Assembly: GCA_038961845.1 (NCBI GenBank) | Contig: CP152408.1 | Span: 1,550,001-1,614,000 of the forward strand | DNA from: Xylophilus sp. GW821-FHT01B05 | GTDB lineage: Bacteria; Pseudomonadota; Gammaproteobacteria; Burkholderiales; Burkholderiaceae_C | Direction of reading: 5' to 3' | DNA: 64,000 nucleotides | Shown here: in pieces, positions 30,056 to 38,176 of the stretch | How positions within the stretch are numbered: the stretch's first letter is position 1 | Layout: each line of letters opens with the position of its first letter | Notes under the pieces: model-generated | What the model saw: the letters and a program-made list of their open reading frames with translations, nothing else | Told to the model about the DNA's origin: nothing | Database searches by the model: none | Translations under genes and position numbers: made by a program

Positions 30056-30072
30056 CTATCAAAGATTGATAG
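30056..30072. promoter_or_regulatory. Palindrome upstream of parDE, candidate ParD operator
   Basis: CTATCAA, three bases, TTGATAG: a perfect 7+7 dyad 34 bases before the parD start. Ribbon-helix-helix antitoxins bind such short inverted repeats at their own promoters. Binding itself is inferred. Confidence 0.55.
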
Positions 30073-30089
30073 TTTTCCCGAGGGGCGTC

Positions 30090-30282
30090 ACCTCACCACT
30101 CATCCAACGGACTCCGCACCCCCTGCCCACTCTGCGGCAGCAGCTGCGCATAGACCATGGTGCTGTGCACATCCACATGCCCCAGCAGCGTCTGCACGGC
30201 GCGCACGTCATAACCGGCCTGCAATAAATGGGTGGCGAAGGAGTGGCGCAGGACTTGGGGGGGGGGATGGTCTTGGGCGTGC
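30090..30282 (-). pseudogene. Integron-integrase 3' fragment B
   Basis: The minus strand reads [36 protein letters not shown] and ends GVRSPLDEW plus stop, matching about the last 60 residues of the full gene at 33308. A G-run near 30257-30266 shifts the frame at its upstream side. At about 30282 the sequence passes directly into macroglobulin-like DNA. Confidence 0.88.
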
Positions 30283-30289
30283 CCATGCC

Positions 30290-30433
30290 GCGCGCGAGGA
30301 ACGTAGCTTCGAGGCCTTCCGCAGCTGCTACGAGTACCTGCCAAAAGGCACGGCCAAGATGGAATACACCCTGCGCCTGAACAACGTGGGCGACTTCGCT
30401 CTACCGGCGAGCCGGGTCGAGGCGGGGCGGTGA
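30290..30433 (+). pseudogene. Duplicated 3' fragment of the alpha-2-macroglobulin gene
   Basis: Encodes [18 protein letters not shown], then [20 protein letters not shown] and VEAGR plus stop. This matches the last part of the gene at 15774-21761 with few substitutions and one internal loss of about 20 codons (YAPEMFGE region) between short similar sequences. There is no start or upstream coding sequence. The 102 bases after it hold nothing I can support. Confidence 0.9.
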
Positions 30434-30535
30434 GTGGTATCGCGCTGTGTCGGGCGACGCGCCCGCTCAGCACGACGTTGCCAGAAGCGGAGGCGTGAAG
30501 TCGACGGCAAAGCAGCGCTCCCGTCGGTAGGCGGC

Positions 30536-30946
30536 TCAGCCGGCAGGGCTGACCTTGGACGTGCAGTAGCGTGCGATCTGCCACGCGCCTGCAACCGACT
30601 TGCGGAGCAGGAACAGCTCGTGATACGCCGCGGACGTGACGACACCGGTCGCCTTGTTGGTTTCGGTGCCCTCGGTGGCGCTGCGCACGAATCCCCAGTC
30701 TGGGCTGATTTGCACAACCTCCTTTATTTCATAGGCCATGTTGAAGCCGATGGCTTCGAAGACGCCAGGATAGACCGTGGCAAGCGCGTCCTTGCCCACG
30801 GCTGCCGGCCGGCCTGGCCCCATCAGCACGCCGTCATCGGCGTATGTTGCGACCACGGCCGCGACGTCGGCGCGATTGAATGCGGTCAAGTAGTCGACGG
30901 CTTTCGCTTCAATTGCGACCAGTTCTTCGTTGGATGCTTTGCCCAT
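30536..30946 (-). CDS. SnoaL-like / SgcJ-family NTF2-fold protein
   Basis: A 136-residue protein of the NTF2-like superfamily, with the recurring pattern of a helix ([19 protein letters not shown]), a [11 protein letters not shown] turn and a curved sheet ending [10 protein letters not shown]. Such proteins are small enzymes or ligand-binding proteins; the ligand is unknown. The start is placed at ATG 30946 (MGKASNEE) because AGAGGA lies six bases upstream; ATG 30952 leaves no spacing. It lies 103 bases downstream of the flavin oxidoreductase gene in the same direction, so co-expression is possible. Confidence 0.8.
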   Translation of the reverse strand: MGKASNEELVAIEAKAVDYLTAFNRADVAAVVATYADDGVLMGPGRPAAVGKDALATVYPGVFEAIGFNMAYEIKEVVQISPDWGFVRSATEGTETNKATGVVTSAAYHELFLLRKSVAGAWQIARYCTSKVSPAG

Positions 30947-31049
30947 TTTCATTCCTCTAAATGTCTTGCTTCGAGGCCACGCGAGGTTTCGCGAGGCCAG
31001 TGGATGGCCGGACCGCCGCACAAGCCTATTGAGTTGCCGCGTTGCCCCG

Positions 31050-32195
31050 TCATGCCGGTTGGCTTTCCTGGATCGGGAACCAGCCCTTGGCCATCTGCAT
31101 GACGCCCCACAGCTTGTCTGGAATGTGCAGATCCGGCACCGACGCGGGGTCGAGGACGGTCACGATCTCATCTGCGCGCCCGTCCCGGGCCAGTGCCACC
31201 CAATCCGGATTCATGATCAGGCCCTGGCCCAGCGCCGCCAAGGAAAGCCCCGATGCCAACGCCGCTTCTGCCTGGGCTGGCGTCTTGATGGCGCCCGCCG
31301 CGATCAAGGGAACGCGTCCGGCCACATGTTCGACGAGCAAGCGCGCAGTTGTCTTGCCGCTGCCGTCGGCAATTGGCTTGCCATTGAGGACGTCGTGCAG
31401 CGATGCATGGACGTAATCTATACCGGCCTCGATCAGCCGATCGACCAGAATCTTCGTGTCGGCGATCCGCAAGCCACCCTCGGCGGATTCTTCCGGCGAA
31501 ACACGGTAGCCCAGCAGGAACGGCCGGCCGGCATGCGCTTTGATGACCTGCGCGACCGCATGAACGACGGACAGCGGAAAGCGCAGCCGGTTCTCCAAAG
31601 AACCGCCCCACTGGTCGTCGCGCTGGTTGGCGATCGGCGAGAAGAAATCTTGCATGAGGAAGCCGTGTGCGCCGTGCAGTTCGACGCCGTCGAAGCCGGC
31701 CTCGATCGCGCGGCGTGTGGCCTCGCCGAATCCCTTGATGATGTTCTCGATCTCGCCTTGCGTGAGGGCGACGGCGGTGTTTCCGCCTGCGTTGAACGGT
31801 CCGGCGGGCACTTCCATCGTGCTGGGGCCAACGACCCGCCCGTTTGGAACGAGCTCTGGTATCGCCTTGGTGCCGGCATGGAAGATCTGCAGGATGGCGG
31901 ACGCACCGCCGCTCTTTGCGGCTTGGGCGAGCTTGCGCAGGCTGGGGATGAAACGGTCGTCATCGGCGACGAATTCGTCCGTGAAGCCGATCCCTTCCGG
32001 CATGACATGCGCGCATCCGGTGATGACCAGCCCCACGCCCTTGGCACGCGCCTGGATGTAGGCAATCTCCTGGTCGGAGACGGTCCCGTCGGGGTTGGCG
32101 GACCAGGTGGTCATCGGCGCCATGACCGCCCGGTTGCGAAGCGTCATGCCGTTGTCAAAACTGAAACGGTCGAAAAGAAGAGGCGAGTGGGTCAC
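31050..32195 (-). CDS. Old Yellow Enzyme-family NADH:flavin oxidoreductase
   Basis: A 381-residue FMN-dependent TIM-barrel ene-reductase. Visible family marks are NRAVMAPMTTW at the N-terminus, GVELHGAHGFLMQDFFSP in the substrate/FMN region and the phosphate-binding LIAAGAI...LGQGLIMNPDW near the C-terminus. It would reduce activated C=C bonds or nitro compounds. The start is taken as GTG 32195 with AAGGAA upstream; an upstream frame to 32255 lacks a good ribosome site. It is divergent from a LysR regulator, which probably controls it. Confidence 0.9.
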   Translation of the reverse strand: MTHSPLLFDRFSFDNGMTLRNRAVMAPMTTWSANPDGTVSDQEIAYIQARAKGVGLVITGCAHVMPEGIGFTDEFVADDDRFIPSLRKLAQAAKSGGASAILQIFHAGTKAIPELVPNGRVVGPSTMEVPAGPFNAGGNTAVALTQGEIENIIKGFGEATRRAIEAGFDGVELHGAHGFLMQDFFSPIANQRDDQWGGSLENRLRFPLSVVHAVAQVIKAHAGRPFLLGYRVSPEESAEGGLRIADTKILVDRLIEAGIDYVHASLHDVLNGKPIADGSGKTTARLLVEHVAGRVPLIAAGAIKTPAQAEAALASGLSLAALGQGLIMNPDWVALARDGRADEIVTVLDPASVPDLHIPDKLWGVMQMAKGWFPIQESQPA

Positions 32196-32313
32196 GGAAA
32201 TTTCCTTTGCAATGGGTGAGGCATGGGGTGGTCCGGCAGGACCACGGCATGTCATGGCATACGAATGTAGTGACCGTTAATTCAGTTGATTAGATGGATA
32301 AAAATGCTTGGCC

Positions 32314-32331
32314 TTATCATTTAATTGATAA
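32314..32331. promoter_or_regulatory. Dyad in the OYE/LysR divergent region
   Basis: TTATCA, six bases, TGATAA: an 18-base AT-rich inverted repeat 28 bases before the LysR start, inside the 163-base divergent intergenic region. Its T...A symmetrical form is what LysR-type regulators bind. Binding is inferred. Confidence 0.5.
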
Positions 32332-32358
32332 ATCAATGGCCGCAAGAAAGGAAAGCCC

Positions 32359-33252
32359 ATGCGTCGCGACGAGATTGCTGATCTGACGGCCTTCGTGGTC
32401 GTTGCCGAGGAGCGCAGCTTCACCAAGGCCGCGGTACGCCTGGGCATGGCGCAGTCGGCCCTCAGCCAGATCGTGCGCCGTGTCGAAGAGCGTTTGGGAC
32501 TCCGACTGCTTTCGCGCACGACGCGCAGCGTCGCGCCCACTGAGGCGGGAGACCGCCTGCTTGCGAAGCTCGGCCCGATGCTGCATGACCTCGACGCCGT
32601 GATCGGCTCGCTCGGTGAACTGCGCGACCGGCCGAGTGGAACGATCCGGATCACGACGGTGGAGCATGCGGCAAAGACCATCCTCATGCCGGCGCTGAAG
32701 CGGCTGCTGGTGGACAACCCTGACATCCATGTGGAGGTCAACGTCGATCACGCGTTGGTGGACGTGGTCGCCCATCAGTTCGATGCGGGCATTCGCCTGG
32801 GCGGAGATATCGCCAAGGACATGATCGCCGTACGGATAGGCCCTGACATTCCGATGGCGATCGTGGCAGCTCCGGCCTATCTGGCCAGACGCCCGGCGCC
32901 GACGACGCCAGCGCAACTGCTTGACCACCAGGTCATCAACTTCCGCCTGCCGACGTCTGGCACGTTCATCGGGTGGCGCCTTATTCGCGGCGGGCGGGAA
33001 ATCCGAGTGCGAGGTCAAGGGCAACTGGTCGTGAATACGATCGACCTTCTCATCGATGCAGTACTGGACGGCCATGGTCTGGCCTGTATCCACCGGGATC
33101 AGGTGCAGCCATTCATCGACAGCGGAAGACTGGTACCCATTCTGGGCAAGTACACGCCGGATCTGCCGGCCTACCACTTGTACTACCCCAATCGCAGGCA
33201 CCCCTCTTCCGCATTCTCCTTGCTGGTCGACACCCTTCGCTATTCGCCGTAG
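32359..33252 (+). CDS. LysR-family transcriptional regulator
   Basis: A 297-residue regulator. The N-terminal winged helix-turn-helix is clear: LTAFVVVAEERSFTKAAVRL followed by QSALSQIVRRVEERLGLRLL and TRSVAPTEAGDRLL. The remaining residues form the periplasmic-binding-protein-like inducer domain. Divergent placement next to the OYE gene suggests that gene, and perhaps the SnoaL-like gene, as target. The inducer is unknown. Confidence 0.92.
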   Translation: MRRDEIADLTAFVVVAEERSFTKAAVRLGMAQSALSQIVRRVEERLGLRLLSRTTRSVAPTEAGDRLLAKLGPMLHDLDAVIGSLGELRDRPSGTIRITTVEHAAKTILMPALKRLLVDNPDIHVEVNVDHALVDVVAHQFDAGIRLGGDIAKDMIAVRIGPDIPMAIVAAPAYLARRPAPTTPAQLLDHQVINFRLPTSGTFIGWRLIRGGREIRVRGQGQLVVNTIDLLIDAVLDGHGLACIHRDQVQPFIDSGRLVPILGKYTPDLPAYHLYYPNRRHPSSAFSLLVDTLRYSP

Positions 33253-33307
33253 GGGGATGGGCAAAGCGCATGCCCTTGCAGTTGAGGCACTTCTGCCCCG
33301 CACCCCC

Positions 33308-34279
33308 TCACCACTCATCCAACGGACTCCGCACCCCCTGCTCACCCTGCGGCAGCAGCTGCGTATAGACCATGGTGCTGTGCACATCCACATGCCCCAG
33401 CAGCGCCTGCACGGCGCGCACGTCATAACCGGCCTGCAATAAATGGGTGGCGAAGGAGTGGCGCAGGACCTGGGGCGTGATGGTCTTGTGCGTGCCGGTG
33501 CGGCGTGCTGCCTGGCGCACGGCGCGCTGTACGGATTCCGGGAAGACGTGGGGGCGGCGTTGTGTGCCGTCGCGGGTGTCTGTGGCGCGGCGGGCGGCGG
33601 GGAAGAGGTATTGCCAATCCCAGTTGCGGGCCGCGCCTGGCGGCTGGGTGGCCTGCAGGGCTGGGGGCAGGGCGGCTTCGCCAAAGCCGGCGGCCAGGTC
33701 GCGTGTGTGCAGGGCCTGGGCGCGCTGCAGTTGCGCCTGCAGCGGCGCCAGCAGTTCTTCGGGCAGCACGGTGCTGCGGCGGGTGTCGCCCTGGTCGTCG
33801 CGGACCAGCACCTGGCGCTGTTCCAGGCGCAGGTCCCGCACGCGCAGCCGCAGGCATTCCAGCAACTGCAGGCCGCTGCCGTAGAGCAGGCCGGCGACCA
33901 GCGCCATGGGGCCGTCGAGCTGGGCCAGCAGCCCGCGGATTTCGCGCGGCGCCAGCACCACCGGCAACTGGCGCGCCTGCGTGGCGGGGGCGATGTCGGC
34001 CAGGCCTGGCAGGTCTGTGCCCAGCACCTGCCGGTACCAGTAGAGCAGTGCGGCCTTGGCCTGGTTGTGGGTGGATGCGGCCACCTGCCGCTGCTCCAGC
34101 AGATCGTGCAGAAAAGCCTGGACCTGCGCCGTGCCCAGTTGGCGCGGGTCCTGGCTTGGGTACTGCTGCGCGTAGCGCCGCACCCAGTCGACGTAGGCCT
34201 GCTCGGTGCGGGCGCTGTAGCCCCGCGCGCGCAGATGGCTGCGCAGTTGCTCCAGCAGGGGTTCCAGCGCTGTGGCCAT
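33308..34279 (-). CDS. Integron integrase (IntI-type tyrosine recombinase) with altered catalytic residues
   Basis: A 323-residue IntI-like recombinase. The N-domain has [20 protein letters not shown] as in integron integrases, and the IntI-specific insert (about residues 190-225, [16 protein letters not shown]) is present between the core motifs. Retained catalytic residues are Arg273, His296 and Tyr305. However, three expected residues are glutamine: position 138 (normally Arg, in [11 protein letters not shown]), 163 (normally Lys, DDQGDT) and 270 (normally His, TPQVLRH). Activity is therefore doubtful. The C-terminal GVRSPLDEW matches fragments A and B nearby. No attC array is recognised on either side. 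Confidence 0.88.
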   Translation of the reverse strand: MATALEPLLEQLRSHLRARGYSARTEQAYVDWVRRYAQQYPSQDPRQLGTAQVQAFLHDLLEQRQVAASTHNQAKAALLYWYRQVLGTDLPGLADIAPATQARQLPVVLAPREIRGLLAQLDGPMALVAGLLYGSGLQLLECLRLRVRDLRLEQRQVLVRDDQGDTRRSTVLPEELLAPLQAQLQRAQALHTRDLAAGFGEAALPPALQATQPPGAARNWDWQYLFPAARRATDTRDGTQRRPHVFPESVQRAVRQAARRTGTHKTITPQVLRHSFATHLLQAGYDVRAVQALLGHVDVHSTMVYTQLLPQGEQGVRSPLDEW

Positions 34280-34319
34280 GGTGGTATTAGGTTTGCCTAA
34301 ATGGATGGGTAAGATGATT

Positions 34320-34380
34320 GCCCAGGCTCCGCCTGGGCTGTGAAAAATGAGAATTCATTAGGCGGCATGGTGCGCCGCCT
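34320..34380. other. Two hairpins between the integrase and the RDD gene
   Basis: GCCCAGGC-tcc-GCCTGGGC (34320-34338) followed by T-poor sequence, then AGGCGGC-atggtgc-GCCGCCT (34360-34380). They occupy the place where an attI site would be expected upstream of an integron integrase, but I see no clear GTTRRRY core and no LexA box. They may just be terminator or leader hairpins. Confidence 0.45.
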
Positions 34381-34409
34381 GAATGCAAGTTACGCATGAG
34401 GAGGAAGAG

Positions 34410-34889
34410 ATGCAAGACCAGTCGTCGGAATTGGAATACGTGGGCTTCTGGGCGCGCGTGGGCGCGTCTGTCATCGATTCGATCTTGCTGATGGCGTTGG
34501 ACTTCGTGCTGCGGCTCGCGGTCTACGGCTGGGACTACTTCAAGGCGACGGACGGCCGTCTGTACGAGGGCTTGGCGGACTTCCTGGTTTCGCTGGCGCT
34601 GCCGGCCGTGATCGTGGTGCTTTTCTGGCGGCACAAGCAGGCCACGCCGGGCAAGATGGCCGTGCGTGCGCGGGTGGTGGATGCGGCCACCGGCAACCCC
34701 TTGTCGGTGGGCCAGGCCATTGGGCGCTACCTGGCCTACTTCCTGTCCGCCCTGCCGCTGGGCCTGGGCTTTCTGTGGGTGGCTTTCGACCCGAAGCGCC
34801 AGGGCTGGCACGACAAGCTCGCCGGTACCGTCGTGGTGCGCTCCAGGTCTCTGCGCGGTCCCGGGGCGGGCCGCGTGCCAGGCAGGTAA
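34410..34889 (+). CDS. RDD-family membrane protein
   Basis: A 159-residue protein with three predicted transmembrane segments. It shows the RDD layout: FWARVGASVIDSILL at the first helix (Arg and Asp of the family name), ATPGKMAVRARVVD in the cytoplasmic loop and the C-terminal DPKRQGWHDKLAGTVVV. Function of the family is mostly unknown, with some members linked to ion or osmotic balance. The start is ATG 34410, preceded by GAGGAGGAAGAG; an in-frame ATG at 34383 lacks a ribosome site. Confidence 0.9.
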   Translation: MQDQSSELEYVGFWARVGASVIDSILLMALDFVLRLAVYGWDYFKATDGRLYEGLADFLVSLALPAVIVVLFWRHKQATPGKMAVRARVVDAATGNPLSVGQAIGRYLAYFLSALPLGLGFLWVAFDPKRQGWHDKLAGTVVVRSRSLRGPGAGRVPGR

Positions 34890-34923
34890 GCTGCTGCATT
34901 CGCCAAATCGCTTGGGATGCGCC

Positions 34924-35613
34924 ATGGTCACCGTCAAGTTCGCTGATGTCCTCGCTGCTTTTCAATTTGTCAGCGGTGGTGCGCTGAGCGGGCACCAGGC
35001 CTTCATCGATCTCGACACCGGCGCGCTGTACTGCATATCCGAAGACATCGAGCCGGATGAACCAGTGCCGGAAGACTTGGAGGCCTAAGAACGTGTTTAC
35101 GATCTGTATGGGGATCGCGTTGGAGTGCAATCGGGATGAGTGAGTGGCCCGGATCCCGCCGCATGGGCTCATGCCCATGCAAGGGGCCGGGGCGCTCAAT
35201 CGCCCGATTTCACTCCAACCCTTCGGGCAAGTGCCTTTGCGGGCGGTCTGCGGCGTTGCGGCGCTTGCCAATAGCGGTGCTATTGGCTGCGCACCGCGCC
35301 TTGCATCCCATCCCGCAAAGACACTTGCGCGACCCCATAGAGATCGTAAACACGTTCTCACCGCTACCTGTCCCTGCCGCACAAGAACGATCTGGACCTG
35401 GGGCGGGCACTGGCGCTTTCCTTCGTCGAGCAGCACTTGCCCGCCGAGTACGACCGGGTGGCCGGCTACTTCCACAAGAGCGGGGCGTACCGCCGCTTCA
35501 AAGACTTTCTGCATGCGCAAGGCGTGCTGGAGGCCTGGTATGCGTTCGAGGCGCGCGCCACGGAAGAGGCCTTGCGGCGCTGGTGCGAGGAGCAGGGGAT
35601 ACAGCTCGGCTGA
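34924..35613 (+). pseudogene. UPF0158-family gene split by an inserted element
   Basis: The first part (34924-35085) encodes VTVKFADVLAAFQFVSGG ... EDIEPDEPVPEDLEA and then hits a TAA created by the insertion. The second part (from 35359) resumes in the same frame with HRYLSLPHKNDLDLGRALAL and FHKSGAYRRFKDFLH, then RRWCEEQGIQLG, ending at 35613. Joined, they give about 138 residues, the usual UPF0158 size. The family has no known function. Removing 35086-35358 (273 bases, a multiple of three) restores one frame. The first part alone could still yield a 54-residue peptide. Confidence 0.85.
35088..35358. mobile_element. 271-bp MITE-like element with nested inverted repeats
   Basis: The ends are near-perfect 31-base inverted repeats: AGAACGTGTTTACGATCTGT at the left, complemented at 35328-35358 on the right. 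Inside is a second pair, TTGGAGTGCAATCGGG (35120-35135) against CCCGATTTCACTCCAA (35203-35218), and two hairpins at 35161-35180 and 35267-35287. No transposase is encoded; the short ORFs across it are not credible. It interrupts the UPF0158 gene. No clear target duplication was found. Confidence 0.8.
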
Positions 35614-35694
35614 GCGAGCCCCGCCAGCCGGCGTTGGCCTTTTGCAGCTAGCCCTTTAGCATGGCGCTTACCTTCACTCACAAGGAGCACGACC

Positions 35695-35955
35695 TTGCAG
35701 CCAACCTATCAAACCTCCTTGCTGGCATCGCTTCTTCCGCTCTTCTTCATGTCCATCTTCATGGGCGTGACGGCCTATCTGCTGGCCAAGGACAAGGGCC
35801 GCAACGTCATTCTGTGGACGGTGCTGGGCGTCATACCGTTTGTGAACTTCCTCTGCATAAGCTTCTTCATCGGCGCGGCCAATCTGCGCGCCGAGCGCAA
35901 GCTTGATGAACTGCTGGCGCGGCATGACGGCCCCGGCAGGCCTGATCGGGTGTAG
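35695..35955 (+). CDS. Small two-helix membrane protein
   Basis: An 86-residue protein with two predicted transmembrane helices (about residues 8-30 and 40-62) and a charged cytoplasmic tail. The family is not recognised. The start is TTG 35695, supported by AAGGAG seven bases upstream. The stop codon directly abuts the ATG of the following acetyltransferase gene, so the two are probably co-translated. Confidence 0.65.
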   Translation: MQPTYQTSLLASLLPLFFMSIFMGVTAYLLAKDKGRNVILWTVLGVIPFVNFLCISFFIGAANLRAERKLDELLARHDGPGRPDRV

Positions 35956-36507
35956 ATGCCAGCCGAAGCAACCCAGCCCACGCTGCGCTCGCCCCGCCTG
36001 CTGCTGCGGCCCTACGTGCTGGCTGATGCACCTGAGGTGCAGCGGCTGGCGGGGGATTTCCGCGTGGCAGACACCACGGCGAATATTCCGCACCCCTACC
36101 CGGATGGCGCGGCGCAGAGCTGGATCGCGTCCCACGCGGCTGACTACCAGAGCCGCACGCGCGTGAGCTTTGCCGTAGTGCTGGCGGCCGACGCGCAACT
36201 GCTGGGCACGGTCGGCCTGCACGACATATCGGCCGAGCACGCGCGGGCCGAGCTGGGCTACTGGATTGCGGTAGACCACTGGGCCCAGGGCTACGGCACG
36301 GAGGCCACGCAGTGCCTGATGCGCTACGCGCAGCAAGAACTGGCCATCACCCGCATCGTCGCGCGCTGCCTGGCGCGCAACCCGGCCTCTGCACGCGTCA
36401 TGGAGAAGGCCGGGCTGCAGCGCGAAGGCCTGCTGCGCCGGCACCTGCTGAAGCGCGGGCAGTATGAAGACATGTTGCTCTATGGCTGCAATCTGGCCGG
36501 CCGCTAG
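35956..36507 (+). CDS. GNAT acetyltransferase (RimJ/RimL type)
   Basis: A 183-residue GNAT-fold enzyme. It opens with TLRSPRLLLRPYVLADAPEV, the usual RimJ/RimL beginning. The acetyl-CoA pyrophosphate loop is QGYGTEA within ELGYWIAVDHWAQGYGTEAT, and NPASARVMEKAGLQREG is the conserved C-terminal block. It would acetylate an amine on a protein or small molecule; the acceptor is unknown. It overlaps the following GNAT gene by 26 bases. Confidence 0.88.
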   Translation: MPAEATQPTLRSPRLLLRPYVLADAPEVQRLAGDFRVADTTANIPHPYPDGAAQSWIASHAADYQSRTRVSFAVVLAADAQLLGTVGLHDISAEHARAELGYWIAVDHWAQGYGTEATQCLMRYAQQELAITRIVARCLARNPASARVMEKAGLQREGLLRRHLLKRGQYEDMLLYGCNLAGR

Positions 36508-36961
36508 CGCCGCCGTGGTGCGGCGCGCCGTACCGGGCGATGCGCAGGCCATTGCCGGCCTGTACCGCGAGCTGGTCGACAACCCGGCGGTATCTGTTTT
36601 GCCGCAGCGCATCGCCGAGGTGTCGCTTGACCCGCGCACTGCGCTATGGGTGTGCGAATGGCAGGCGCAGGTGTGCGGCACGGCGCTGGTGTCGCTGTGC
36701 GCCGATGTCATGTTCCAGTCCCAGCCCTTTGCCGTGGTGGAAAACGTCGTGGTCGCTGCCGCCGCACGCGGGCAGGGCGTGGGCGCGGCGCTGCTGCGCT
36801 GCGTTGAGGCCTTCTGCCTGGCCAGCGACTGCTCCAAGATCATGCTGCTGAGTTCCAGCCAGCGGCAGGATGCGCACCGCTTCTTCGAGCGCGCGGGCTT
36901 TGCGGGCTCGGCCAAGCGCGGCTTTGTCAAATACCGCAGCGCCTTTGCGGTGGCGGCCTGA
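36482..36961 (+). CDS. GNAT acetyltransferase
   Basis: A 159-residue GNAT enzyme. VVRRAVPGDAQAIAGLYREL marks the N-terminal strand-helix and ARGQGVGAALLRC the acetyl-CoA loop. QRQDAHRFFERAGF is the C-terminal block often seen in small-molecule and amino-acid N-acetyltransferases. The start is uncertain: ATG 36482 lies inside the preceding gene, and a GTG shortly after 36510 would remove the non-conserved leader. Confidence 0.82.
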   Translation: MAAIWPAASAAVVRRAVPGDAQAIAGLYRELVDNPAVSVLPQRIAEVSLDPRTALWVCEWQAQVCGTALVSLCADVMFQSQPFAVVENVVVAAAARGQGVGAALLRCVEAFCLASDCSKIMLLSSSQRQDAHRFFERAGFAGSAKRGFVKYRSAFAVAA

Positions 36962-36984
36962 ACGCACACCGTGCGTCGTGACCC

Positions 36985-37488
36985 ATGCCCCACCGCAGCT
37001 TCCTGCTCCAACTGACGGCCGAGGGTTTTCGGCCCAAGGCTTTCCCGCGTGAGGGCATTGGCCTGGCGCGGGCCGGCCCGGCCGACGTGGAGCGCTGCCG
37101 CGCGCTGTGGGTCGAGGTGGGGCGCGGCTACTGGACCGAGCGCAGCCGCTGGCGGCCCGCCCGCTGGAGCGCGCACCTGGCCTACAGCAGCGTGTCTTTC
37201 TGGATCGCATCGTGGCAGGCGCGGGACATAGGCTTCTTCGAGCTGATAAAGAAGCGCCAGGGCACCAAGATCGAGGGCATGGGCCTGCTGCCCGCCTGGT
37301 GCGGCCAGGGCCTGGGCGGCGGCCTGCTGTCGGCCGCAACCCGGCAGGCGCTGGACGACGGCGCCCGGCGCGTCTGGCTGCACACCGCCACCGACGACCA
37401 TCCCAACGCCCTGCCCAACTACGAGGCCAGGGGCTACCGCGTCTACCGCGACAAGCCGCTGCAAAATCCCATGCCGCCTGCCGGTTGA
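36985..37488 (+). CDS. GNAT-family acetyltransferase
   Basis: A 167-residue protein with GNAT features: the acetyl-CoA loop in GLLPAWCGQGLGGGLLSAAT and the C-terminal HPNALPNYEARGYRVYRDK block. The N-terminal half is less typical. It is the third acetyltransferase in a row in the same direction, though the three are not close paralogues. The acceptor is unknown. Confidence 0.75.
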   Translation: MPHRSFLLQLTAEGFRPKAFPREGIGLARAGPADVERCRALWVEVGRGYWTERSRWRPARWSAHLAYSSVSFWIASWQARDIGFFELIKKRQGTKIEGMGLLPAWCGQGLGGGLLSAATRQALDDGARRVWLHTATDDHPNALPNYEARGYRVYRDKPLQNPMPPAG

Positions 37489-37518
37489 AGTTTTTGCAAC
37501 CCATGCATGACACGGCAC

Positions 37519-37592
37519 CGTTCGGGCTGAGCCTGCCGAAGCCCTTCGATCCTTCGACAGGCTCAGGACAGGCCAAGCTCAGGGCGAGCGGA
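37519..37592. repeat. Rep2 copy (palindromic repeat)
   Basis: CCGTTCGGGCTGAGCCTG..CGAAG, then CTTCGACAGGCTCAGGACAG: a large stem-loop of the widely dispersed CTGAG-TCGAAG type. Related copies are at 44771-44812 and inside Rep1 at about 59390-59422. Confidence 0.75.
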
Positions 37593-37613
37593 CTCCACTG
37601 AACAACACTGCCC

Positions 37614-38159
37614 ATGCCTTCCCACCTGCCCCCAGAAACCGTACTGCGCACCTACATCCAGTCCAAGGACGAGAACCGCCCGCACCTGATGGCGCAGGTC
37701 TTCAGCGAGGCCGCCACGCTGCAGATGCAGGTGCGCACCGACAACATCGCCTTCCCCGCCGCCACGCAGGGCGCCGCGGCCATTGCCGACGTGCTGTCGC
37801 GCAAGTTTGGCCAGGCGTACGAGAACGTCTACACCTTCTACCTGGGGGCCGTGCCTGCTGCCGCCACTGAGCAGTTCTCTTGCGACTGGCTGGTAGGCAT
37901 GTCGGACAAGGCCAGCGGCCAGGTGCGCGTGGGCTGCGGCCGCTATGACTGGGTGTTTGACCCGGCCGCAGGCGGGCGCGCCGGGCACCTGAGCATCGCC
38001 ATCGAGGCCATGCAACTGCTGCCGCCAGATGAGCTTCAGGCGGTGATGGCATGGCTCGGCGGGCTGGACTATCCCTGGTCTTCCGCCAGCGCGGTGCTGG
38101 CATCGGCACCCGCCATTGCGGCGCTGGCGCCGGTGCTGCAGTACCTGCGGCAAGCCTGA
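37614..38159 (+). CDS. NTF2-like (SnoaL) domain protein
   Basis: A 181-residue protein. The N-terminal two thirds reads as an NTF2 fold: LRTYIQSKDENRPHLMAQVF as the first helix, EAATLQM, and a later VGCGRYDWVFD strand. The C-terminal part is alanine-rich. Enzymatic or binding role not determinable. It lies 17 bases before the racemase gene, in the same direction. Confidence 0.7.
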   Translation: MPSHLPPETVLRTYIQSKDENRPHLMAQVFSEAATLQMQVRTDNIAFPAATQGAAAIADVLSRKFGQAYENVYTFYLGAVPAAATEQFSCDWLVGMSDKASGQVRVGCGRYDWVFDPAAGGRAGHLSIAIEAMQLLPPDELQAVMAWLGGLDYPWSSASAVLASAPAIAALAPVLQYLRQA

Positions 38160-38176
38160 TACGGAGGACCCATGCC

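Noticed and set aside
34250..34420. LexA (SOS) box in front of the integrase
   Set aside because: No CTGT-N8-ACAG pattern is present in the region.
35136..35659. Two overlapping ORFs of about 171 codons
   Set aside because: They run through the MITE-like element and out of frame over the UPF0158 remnant; no family features.
34280..38170. Integron cassette array downstream of the integrase
   Set aside because: The genes are small and varied, but I found no attC sites with RYYYAAC and GTTRRRY cores between them, and no clear attI.
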